Source of the DNA: Branchinecta lynchi
Taxonomy: Eukaryota; Arthropoda; Branchiopoda; Anostraca; Branchinectidae
Reading direction: 5' to 3'
Length of the DNA: 64,000 nucleotides
Assembly: GCA_023053575.1 (NCBI GenBank)
Contig: JAKZAP010000014.1
Location: 5,642,001-5,706,000, forward strand
The notes below the pieces were generated by a model that did not search any database, was not told the origin of the DNA, and saw only the letters and a program-made list of their open reading frames with translations. Both the position numbers and the translations under genes were made by a program. Shown piece by piece: positions 55,525 to 64,000 of the stretch. The first letter of the stretch is position 1. Every line of letters begins with the position of its first letter.

Positions 55525-55905
55525 ATACTGCGCCAGTGGAGACATATGCTTTCAGTTCTATGAGCGTCGGAAGTTTACTTTCAGCTGCATCAGAAGTGAT
55601 GTAATCTGGAAAGTGTTATAGTCCCTCCTGCGACTGCGAGCAAGAGCTCAAGCCGCCAAAAGACTTTAGTGACACGTGGCAATCCCACTACTGTCTGGGA
55701 GCAGTAGATGGGAACTTCCTCGTTCCCATTGGGAAGCACATTAATATACATGCTCCAGAAAACTGGGAATCAGAGTTCATCTTTCTAGCTGCATGTCATG
55801 CCAAGTACAGTCCATATCGAATTGGGTCCAAGGGACCCAACTTCCATGTATACCAGTCTGGAACTGCCCTCAGCAAAGACAGATTACTTACTACCTGCTG
55901 CTGAA
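55525..55905 (+). pseudogene. PIF/Harbinger (HARBI1-like) transposase remnant
   Basis: Reads CIRSDVIWKVL then a stop. In a second frame ELKPPKDFSDTWQSHYCLGA VDG, KHINIHAPENWESEFIFLAA C and YRIGSKG-like residues match the DDE_Tnp_4 block (PP..DF...W.FP.CLGAVDGKHI.I.AP..S...F...LLA.CDA.Y...DVGS.G). The first catalytic Asp (AVDG) is present. ACDA reads ACHA, and a block usual between APENxGS and the next motif is shortened. Stops and frameshifts make it dead. The second Asp and Glu were not found. Confidence 0.72.
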
Positions 55906-56592
55906 TTATCTTATTTGGCATCGATGGCAGACTATGGTGAATCAGTAATCAGCAGTGTCTGGAAATACCTGATAATGAGATATTTATATGGCCATTTGTA
56001 TTTAAATTGTAACTTGACAGGTGCGACTTCCTCGCGGACGAACTTGGTTTTTTCTCTCGTTGATGGGAAATTGAGCTTAATGAGTGATACTGGTGATGCC
56101 AGTTATGTACAGCCCGGCGGCTCTGAGAAGAATCTAGACCGTGCAGTGACCTCTGAAGTCTCAGTTTGTCATGAAACCATGTGATTGTGTCCTGGATTCT
56201 AGATTTTCATTCAGTTGCCAAATAAAGGTACCGCACCACGATAATTCTGACCTTAAGCGAACCGTGTAGCAAAGCCAAGTTCTGGTCCAGACTGGCTAGA
56301 GAATGACCGGATGAGTTAACGCTGATAGCAAATCTACGGAAGTACTCTCCAACCATGGAAGTGAGGTGCGCCATCTGTACATAAGTAAGATCCAGGCGAG
56401 CAGCTCCGATTTGTAGAAAAATGTGTTACGCCCTTAGCCTGAAAAATGTTCATTACTACGGAAGAATGGGTGCACTGCACTGAAGGATTCGAGTCCCTGG
56501 TCAGCGATATCACTGTGGAATCAAAGCGAAAGTTAGGAGAGTGTACCAAGACCAGCATAGTGTGGTCCTGCGGGCGATCCGGAAGCTAAAGA

Positions 56593-58880
56593 ACAAGAGC
56601 TACGAGCTCATATGGCACTTGTACGAGTAGGCTGTACAAGAAAGTAGATGAGAACGTCACAAAATACACACGCCATCCAAAAATGCGGTTCGGAAATAGA
56701 AATAGGATATTTAGTTTCACTCATTTCTGAGCAGTTCCGGCATCGTCTCGATTGTCTGTAGCAAATGCACATGACTGTTCAAACTTTCATCCCAATAAAT
56801 CCATTTGTTTGATCCTTAGACGTGCTACACGATTTCCGGTACTCACTCTATCTCCACCTACCGTGGCCAAATCTGGTTCGGAATAAAAAAAAAACGACCA
56901 CCTAAAGCTTCTTCGTTTATACCATCTATCAAGTTTCACTCGAATCTGAGCATTTTTGGAAAGTTCCGGTACCCCCCCCCCCTCCCACCAACGTTGTCGG
57001 AGCCGGTCCGGGCCCAATCTCTTAATTCCCTGTTCCTGTCCATCAAGTTTGATTGAAATTGGAGCATAGCCTATCTGCAAGTTTCCAGTACCCCCCCTAC
57101 CTTGGCCGAATCCGTCCCGGACGCCAAATAACAAATCTAGGCCGCATAAACTCGGCACTGTTGAATTTGCATCTCATTCGGTCCATCCGTTTGGTTTTTG
57201 TGCATGTCAAAGGTCCCCCCACCCCCAATTCCCCTAATCGTGGTCGCATATGGTTCTAACGCATGTTTTACATGTCGAGGCCATCGATTCGTATCACCCA
57301 TGAAGTTTCACTCGAATCAGACCACTCGTTCGCAATTTATAGAAGTCAATTTCCATATTTCTCTTCTCTTGCTCCCCAAAAAATGCTCGGATCTAGGAAC
57401 GGAAGTTTCCGGGGGTATGTTGTGTCAGGTTCTTAAGTCAAGATAATTCGGGTCGCTAATATGCCTGCAAAGTTTCGTTATCGTCTTACACCTGGAACTA
57501 TTCTAACTCACGACTACTGGAATTCCAGGAAACCCCCTCCAACTCACCCCACAGAGCCCTGAAACCATCTGGCATGGTCAATTTCATCTAGGCCTAATGC
57601 TTGTTCCATCCATTAGGTTTCGTCCCAATCCCTCTGCTTTTACAGTTTCTTGAGTTTTCCACCCCCCCCCCCCCCCCCCATCCTCACAGGTATCGGACCC
57701 GACCCAGACGTGACACTGAACGTCCGAGGCGATAGCTCACCAGACAAGTTCCATTCAAATCCGTTCAAAAGTTATGCACGCCACTAGATTCCGGACTCCC
57801 CATCCACCCACTCCCCCCACGATGGTCGGGTCGGGGAAACGGCTGTTCTCAAGTCAATCTGTTCGGATCCCTGACATGCCTGCCAAGTTTTATCGCCCTA
57901 GGACATCAGGAAGTATGCCAAACTCGCGGAATCGCTAGAAATCCGGACCCCCACCCCAACTCCCCCACAGTGCCCTGATCCGGTCCGGTTATGTCAATGA
58001 CGTGTCTAGGACCTTTGCTTGTTTTTCCCACCAAGTTTCATCCCGATCCCTCCACTTTAAGCGTTTCTCAAAATTTCCGGTTCCCTCCTTCAACTCCCCC
58101 CAGTGTCATCGGATCCGGCCCGGATTTAAAGTGAGATGTCTGAGACACGAGGTCATCCTAAATATCTATTTTCATCAAGATCCGATCAGCCGTTCGCAAG
58201 CTAAAAATACCTCAAATTTTTGCTTCACCCTCCCTCCACTCCCCCCCCCCCCAGATTGTCGAATCGGGGAATTGACGATTTCCTATTTAATCTGGTCGGG
58301 TCTCAGACATGCCTGTCAATTTCCATCGTCCCAGCACAGCAGGAAGCATGGAACTCGCGGGATCACTACAAATTCGGACTTCTCCCCCCCCCGCAACTCC
58401 CCCAAAGTGAGCGGATCCGTTCCGGTTATATCAGTCACGTTTCTAGGACTTTTGCTTGTACTTTCCACCAAGTTTCATCCGGATCCCTCCATTCTAAGTG
58501 TTTTCCAAGATTTCCGGTTTCCCCCTCCAACTCCCCCCAGTGTCACCGGATCCGGTCTGGATTTAAAATGGAGGGTCTGAGACACGAAGTCCTTCCATAT
58601 ATCAAGTTTCATTAAGATCCGATCACCCGTTCGTAAGCTAAAAATATATCATTTTTCCTATTTTTTCCGGATTCCCACTCCCTCCACTCCCCTCCAGATG
58701 GTCGGATCGAAGAAGCGACAATTTCTAATTAAATCTGGTCCAGTTCCTGATGTGCCTGCCAAGTTTCATCGTCCTAGCTTTTCTGGAAGTGCCCGAACTA
58801 GCAAAACCGGGACCGACAGACCGACTGACGGACAGAAATTACAATCGTTATATGGCACTTGAGTAAGCTCAAGTGCCATA
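56593..58880 (+). mobile_element. family-1 tandem-subunit element, copy E (complete)
   Basis: ACAAGAGCTACGAGCTCATA opening, GAAAGTAGATGAGAACGTCA, then about fifteen AAGTTTCAT-type subunits (clear ones near 57299, 58034, 58474, 58605, 58752). It then has a GACCGACTGACGGACAG run and the end hairpin ATATGGCACTTGAGTAAGCT / CAAGTGCCATA followed by AAAA. Longest copy in the window. Confidence 0.82.
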
Positions 58881-60100
58881 AAAAGCATTCTCGAAGTACT
58901 AACGCGACATGCGCAGCTTTATTAGAAATGGCCTTTGATTTGCCAATAGGTTGTATTTGTCTTTTGTTCAGTGTAATAAATAGAAACTGGAATTGTGTCG
59001 AGCAGCTTCTCACAAGGAACTTTAACCAGTTTTGAAAAAGGCAAACCTCCGGATTCTTGTAATTCCTACCGACTCATTAATTTTTGAGACGATTGTGTGA
59101 GCTCTTCAAGCTCTAACGTTTCCTGTAATTTGTTGAAAGCAAAAGTACCCTCGTTCGAATTCTGATTCAGAAATAACTTGGATGTTCCTAGACCCTGCAG
59201 CATTCTTCAAATAGGTGTAAGAAACTGCATACGTGAGGTTTACGTCTTAATACACACCTTTGTTCAAATTGAAAGGTAAAGATTCTTATCAATGCAACGT
59301 TCGGTGTTGCCACGCTGTCACACTGATACAGTTTTTCGAACTTTTTAAGATCATGAAAAGTGTTCTTAGTACTATTTGAGGTACGCGGCTACAAACTGAG
59401 ACCTATTATATTGTAAAATACTACCAAATTAAAAGACGGACAGCATCGTTCCTGGAACTAACAATAAGCAGTCGTAACAGAGCAAAGCGTGTTCTTCTGA
59501 ACAAAAATTGTTATTCCAACAAAGCAGAACTTGGTTGCTTCCCATGGCGACGCTGCTCTTTCATCGGCCCGCTGGCCGAGCCAACCAAGCGATCTGATTG
59601 GGCCTGGATAAGACAAGTGGAACCAGAATCAATTCTCATTACTCAGCTTCTAACAGCGAGCCCGAGGAAAAGAGGAATCTGAATACGCTGTATCTCACCT
59701 TTACACCTATTTGAATGCCTAACTCTCAAGATGAAACTTGATAGTTGGAGTTGGGGTACTTGCAGATGGGCTAGGACAATGAATCTTGCCAGACGTATAG
59801 GAATCTCACAAGAGCCTTGTTTTTGTTGCAATAATGCTGCCACATTGCTGCTGCAGCATTTCTTTGCTTTGTCAAAAGATGGGTTTTTGGATTCACTGGC
59901 TGCAAGACGTCTTCTTGGTTGAAGCAGCACCTTGCAGGGAAGCACGGAATTGGTCGGTTAGCAAGTCCGCGACTCTCGGGAAGTGCTGCCGTCTTCCTCG
60001 GAAGCACTGCAGTGCAAAAACGGATGCAGAAAGAATCAGTTCGGAAGCGGCCGCGAAGTGGACCTGCAGCGTGCAACAAAATCGTGGCTCAGACTGGCAC
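58881..60100. other. mostly unassigned sequence
   Basis: A short family-1-like piece (ATGAAACTTGATAGTTGGAG, about 59731-59800) is present. GGAAGCACTGCAGTGCAAAA and GCTGCCACATTGCTGCTGCA are locally repetitive. No gene recognised. Confidence 0.35.
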
Positions 60101-60245
60101 TTCCCGTGTCCGACGATCCAGACCGGACCGTTTCAGGTCCGGGTGCTGTGAAGGGGGGGGGGGGTATAGGAAAGCCTACGGCACACTTAGAGTCGAAGGA
60201 TTGGGTCGGGACTTAGCGGGAAAGAGAAGCACAAATGAATTCCTG
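60101..60245 (-). mobile_element. family-1 fragment (one subunit)
   Basis: CGATCCAGACCGGACCGTTT, GGTGCTGTGAAGGGGGGG and CGAAGGATTGGGTCGGGACT follow the inverse subunit order. Confidence 0.5.
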
Positions 60246-61399
60246 GCTTCCTTAAAGTGTGCATCTTCACCGACATTGAAAAAAAAAAACACTTTGGGTA
60301 AAATGACAAGTTTTCTGACAAATATTCCTGTTCTAACAACTGCAACTTTCGACAGGAGGGCATTTCGTTGTTTTATAATAACATAATAACAATAAATTTT
60401 ATTTCAGCCAGAGGCCATATACACACACAAACAAAAACACAACAAAGTTAACAAGCACTAGAACTGTGTAGTAGGGCATGGTATGTCATCCTCACCCACC
60501 TTTCCTGGTCAATGGCGGCTGGTTCTTATTTTGTTCGTAAACAAGATATGACAAACGTTTTATTTCTACACTCCACTCCATGTTTGAGCGCTTATCCTAG
60601 ATATGAGTTGCAGGGCCATATCACAGTCGACCAATCAGTTAATTTCATGGATGGAAATATTATTACAAGTCTGTGGAATTAAGATTTCCAGTTGAACTAG
60701 TTATTTCAAGTTCACTTTAAAAACACCAGGTTGCAAGGGCAGAAGCAATCTGCTTTCTTTCCCTTTTCTCACTGCATTCCAAGTTTATTCTGATTCAATC
60801 CAAGCATGCTCGTTGACATGTCATTATTCACATGCCAGTATTCTTTCCTTTTTTTTCTTTCGCTGTTTTTGGTCTCAATCGTACAATTGTAAGCATCACA
60901 TATTGCTTGGTTTTCTTTAATAAAAGCAGGCGATGTATTCACAGTTTTCAATGCCTTAACTGGCAATGTAGGTAGTTTTCACAAAGTGTGTAAGGGCCGA
61001 CAGGACAGAGGCATGGCCTCCTGGATGGCTCACTGGGCTGTGCTGGTTGCTCATGGCAGTGCTATTTATTGTCTTGATCTTGGGAGCTCCTACAACAGTA
61101 CTCCTTCCTGGAACAGCATAGATATTACAACTGTTACGGGTAGCTGACCTGTAAGAACTGTTGTACTTTGTCGCTTGTGTAAAATCAATGGCCTCTTAGG
61201 GTTGAACGATGGGTTGCGTACTTGCATGAAACTGAAGCAGCAGGATCATTTGTACTCTGGAAGAAACAAAGAAGTGTCAAGATAGACATAAGTGTGGTAT
61301 TAAGAGATAGTCAACCAACTCGGACCCTCACAGTAAAATATTTGTATGGCGCTTGTAACTCTGCTCAAGTGTCATGTCCTGATCTCTTTGTCAGGTACA
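60246..61399. other. unassigned sequence inside the 14.9-kb element
   Basis: No gene recognised. A short A/T-rich stretch with ATAACAATAAATTTTATTTC (about 60385) could be an inverted LINE tail. Confidence 0.35.
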
Positions 61400-61545
61400 C
61401 TCAACTCGAGTAGGATACTTCCAGATATTGTAAGACGATAAAACTTGGCAGGCATATCAGGGACCTGACCAGAATCAGATTGATCGTGGGGGCAGTGGAG
61501 AGAGGGGGAGTCCGGACTTTTTTATTCTGGGGGTAGGTCAGACAC
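61400..61545 (-). mobile_element. family-1 fragment
   Basis: AAACTTGGCAGGCATATCAG, GGACCTGACCAGAATCAG and GTGGAGAGAGGGGGAGTCCG, the inverse of a family-1 end subunit. Confidence 0.55.
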
Positions 61546-61588
61546 TGGCAGAAACTCAGGCACAAATGGCGGACTTGATATTTGTGAG

Positions 61589-61857
61589 CAGAGTCATGAC
61601 TAGCCAAAATCTTTTGGGGGGGAAGACGCATCTACGGACTGGCTGGTAATTTTTACCGGCTGTTTCTGCAGAGAAAAACAACTATTTTGACAAAAAACCT
61701 ACCAATTTTCAGAAAAACCGACTGTTTTCATGAAAAAAATCAAGTGTTTTAATGAAAAAGCGTTGCGCTTCGCGCCGACTCTGTTATTTTTTACTGACTG
61801 GCCGGCAGCATTGGGGGGGGGGGGGGCATTCCCCCCCCCCCGGTTGTGATGCCCCTG
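61589..61857. mobile_element. hAT MITE, CAGAGTCATGAC type (second copy of the 22486 family)
   Basis: CAGAGTCATGACTAGCCAAA and CGGTTGTGATGCCCCTG ends, with the same interior as 22486-22815 (TACCGACTG, TTTTCAGAAAAACCGACTGT) and G/C tracts. TTGTGAG is repeated on both sides (61582-61588, 61858-61864). Confidence 0.82.
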
Positions 61858-62195
61858 TTGTGAGACCCTGTGTCTCAGATGTCCCAGTTCAGATTTCCGG
61901 ACTCTGCCTGGTAATTGTGGGCACATTTTTAAGGGGACCACAAATTCATTCTTAAGCAAAACCCTTCAGCCAAACCTCATTATGGGCTCTCAGGAACCAT
62001 TAAAAAGTACTGTTTGGTCATAAGTATCTTGTATGCTTTGTTGCCGAGATATGCACTTTGCGGAGTGTTCAAGTAAAGTGGTCACCAAGTTTGTACCAAT
62101 CCTCTATTCTAATTGTATCTCAAGATCTTCTGTGCCCTCTTACAAATCTATTTTTATTCAACATGTTTTGAAACTCCTTTTGTTCCAAAAGACGT

Positions 62196-63328
62196 CTCTT
62201 CACTGTGCTGTAAAAGACACTGCAAGTACACCGACAGTAGCCTACACCAGCTGGCATAGCAGTCTCATAGTCTCAAGTTAGTTTTGTCTCTATGGTGCAG
62301 TCCACAAAGATTGCAGATCTTGGGGAACCATGCCACAGAACTGAGGAATTGGGTATGAATGGCCTAGTTTGACCATTTGGCATACAGTCATGAATCTCAA
62401 TAATATAGGAGGTCAGGCCTCTTGGCTGGAAAATTAGCCTGATATAGTAAATTCTCCTTTGCTTTGTACAACTTGTGTTTCTGAATATATCTCAAAACGG
62501 TCCTTGGACAGTAAAAAACGTGTGCTATTGCAGCAGCTGAAGTCCCTCTGCTATACAGAGATCTCACAGACTGCTCACAGATCAAACTGAAGTACCATCT
62601 GATCTGACCATGCTTGCACTGAATTTAAATTCTCTGCCTTTCCAAATTGCGCTCCATAGCCAGCCTATAGCAGAAACAAATCTTTAATTATTGCGTGAAA
62701 TTTCCCTTTGATATTTTCTAGTGAACCTTACCTGTGATATTTCCAAGTGAACAGTGAATTTTCTCTTTCATATTTCCCCATGAATTTTACCTGTGATATT
62801 TCCCATTGAATTCTACCATTGATTTCTCGTTTGAAATTAGCGGAGCGGCACCGTGAAATTTCCCTTTGATATTTCCCCGTGAATTTTACAATTGATTTCT
62901 CCTCGTGAAATCTGTTCGAAATTGCGTGAATTTTCCCCTTGATTTTTCCCAATGAATTTTCCCCATGATATTCTCCAGTAAATTTTACCTTTGATATTTC
63001 CTAGTGAATTTCACCCTTGATATTTCCCTGTGAATTTTACAATTGATTATCTTTTTAAATTAGCGGCACCGTGAAATTTCCCTTTGATATTTCCCCGTGA
63101 ATTTTTCTGGTGATTTCTCCTCGTGAAATTTGATCGAAGTTGCGTGAATTTTACCCGTGATTTTTCCCCATGAATTTTCCCCATGATTTCTCCTAGTGAA
63201 TTCTACCATTGATTTCTTTCCATCTTCAGTCAATATCTATTTTATTTGTATTTCCCTGTGATATTTACTCCTGATTTTTACCTATGATTTTTTCATTCAG
63301 AACATTTTGTCCTATTTGGTATTCCATA
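62196..63328 (-). repeat. right TIR of the 14.9-kb element
   Basis: Inverse of the left arm over its full length: GTGTCTTTTACAGCACAGTG, the HTH-like stretch, GCAATTTGGAAAGGCAGAGA, then the AAATTCA/GGGGAAATATCA array out to the terminus. Its array is longer than the left one by roughly 190 bp, so the arrays have changed since insertion. Confidence 0.82.
62397..62585 (-). CDS. HTH-like coding fragment in the right TIR
   Basis: The 62-residue frame reads CEQSVRSLYSRGTSAAAIAH VFYCPRTVLRYIQKHKLY. This is the layout of a helix-turn-helix DNA-binding domain at the start of many transposases (R-x-x-Y-x-x-G-x-S-x-x-x-I-A-x-x-x-x-x-x-x-R-T-V-x-R-Y). The left TIR has a diverged, broken version (DVRSVYSRVSSAAAVAHIF). 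I cannot assign a superfamily, and no catalytic domain follows within the arm. Confidence 0.4.
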   Translation of the reverse strand: MICEQSVRSLYSRGTSAAAIAHVFYCPRTVLRYIQKHKLYKAKENLLYQANFPAKRPDLLYY

Positions 63329-64000
63329 GAGTGGCAATAAAAGGCAGCATGAACGACGATAAGCCAACTATTAGGCGGCGTTTTGGCGAAGCCCACATAG
63401 AGAATACGTTGCCGGGTATGATTGCAGTAACAGATACTATATATTATAGCCAACAGAAAATTAAATCGAGCGCCGCATGCGAAAATTTTCGAAATCCATT
63501 TTTTTTTGTTTTTGTAGGCTAAAATTTAACTTCTTCTCTTACAAATTCTATCATTTACCGTTGATGAAATACCGAGACTCTTAAGAAGTTTTAGAAAACG
63601 GATGGAGCGACGTTACGGCAGCAGCACCAACTGTAGTCTAGTCAATGTACTACCTATGATAACATAAAGTGAGCGCCGCAGGCGAAATTTTTTTTTTGCT
63701 TTTTCCTGCCAAATTTAATTTCCATTCAAATTCTAGCTTTTAATGTTTCGAAATCTCAATCCTAAAACTGGCTTAAAACCCCCGTCAAATGACGCGCCCT
63801 TCCACAAAATAGAGAACATTACGAAAAGTGCTGCAGGCGGAATTTTCGAAATATTTATGATCAGATTTTCTTTTTGGGATCCAAAATAAAAGTAAGGACT
63901 ATCGATGATATCACAGATCATCCCTTTTGTCTGCGACCAGTGCTTCACTCGACCTCTTCTGAATTTCGAGGTTTGTGGTAACTTCCGGATCCTGGCAATT
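63329..64000 (-). mobile_element. hAT element, CAGGGGCG type, second part, running off the window
   Basis: Resumes with GAGTGGCAATAAAAGGCAGC and follows the inverse of 17500-16840 to the last base (AGAGGTCGAGTGAAGCAC inverse near 63945). By comparison with 16222-17624, about 600 bp including the other end should lie right of the window. Confidence 0.85.

Larger units (their letters stand above)
48389..63328. mobile_element. 14.94-kb element with terminal inverted repeats of about 1 kb and 6-bp target duplication
   Basis: Outer ends TATGGAATACCAAATAGG (48389) and CCTATTTGGTATTCCATA (ending 63328) are exact inverses. GAGTGG is duplicated outside (48383-48388 and 63329-63334). The interrupted hAT host reads straight across once the element and one GAGTGG are removed, so both arms belong to one insertion. 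Six-bp duplications occur in Polinton/Maverick, IS3EU and Dada elements. I recognise no Polinton gene, and the ends do not start AG. The interior is filled with later insertions: two hAT MITEs, a LINE, two family-1 copies, PLE termini and a Harbinger remnant. Superfamily undetermined. Confidence 0.8.

Noticed and set aside
55798..56184. 128-residue plus-strand frame as a gene
   Set aside because: Its first third overlaps, in another frame, the Harbinger transposase match; the rest shows no family marks.
48389..63328. Firm identification as a Polinton/Maverick
   Set aside because: Size, TIR length and 6-bp duplication fit, but no Polinton protein was recognised and the ends lack the usual AG start. 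Left as undetermined.

Overview
The window is metazoan nuclear DNA, most likely from an invertebrate with a repeat-rich genome. It holds two conserved animal genes split by GT-AG introns. Almost all remaining sequence is transposable-element debris: CR1/Jockey-like LINE fragments, a Penelope-like element (PLE) with its pseudo-LTRs, hAT MITEs with exact 8-bp target duplications, and several families I cannot name. I see nothing that fixes the phylum.

Genes. On the minus strand, five exons (14401 down to 4156) encode the first 274 residues of a ZIP zinc transporter of the SLC39A1/2/3 type. Its C-terminal exon(s) lie left of the window. Divergently on the plus strand, five exons (15260 to 42172) encode APH-1, the multi-pass subunit of gamma-secretase, about 256 residues. 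The start codons are 858 bp apart and share a bidirectional promoter region into which a 387-bp hAT MITE rich in TATCGATA-like motifs has inserted. Splice phases agree at every junction of both genes except APH-1 exon 2, which is one base short.

Layout. 1-4 kb: the promoter-distal side of the ZIP gene, with a copy of tandem-subunit family 1 nested in a palindromic MITE. 4-14.4 kb: ZIP exons with introns holding two family-2 elements, MITEs and the PLE. 14.4-15.3 kb: shared promoter. 15.3-42.2 kb: APH-1, with introns of 3.7, 3.8, 4.7 and 13.9 kb; the last holds five LINE fragments, family-2 and family-3 elements and PLE termini. 42.2-48.2 kb: a tRNA-like sequence, small TIR elements, and an inverted tandem-array element around a possible Mab-21 fragment. 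48.2-64 kb: a hAT element interrupted by a 14.94-kb element with terminal inverted repeats of about 1 kb and a 6-bp target duplication. That element contains further nested insertions and a dead PIF/Harbinger transposase.

Most unusual content. (1) The 14.94-kb TIR element, whose arms carry a short tandem array and a helix-turn-helix-like coding stretch. (2) Three otherwise dissimilar non-coding element families built on one plan: degenerate subunits of about 140 nt, each with a palindromic core, plus a recurring box close to GATGAAACTTGG. (3) Hammerhead-ribozyme-like cores in the PLE termini. All calls were made by eye; no alignments or searches were run.
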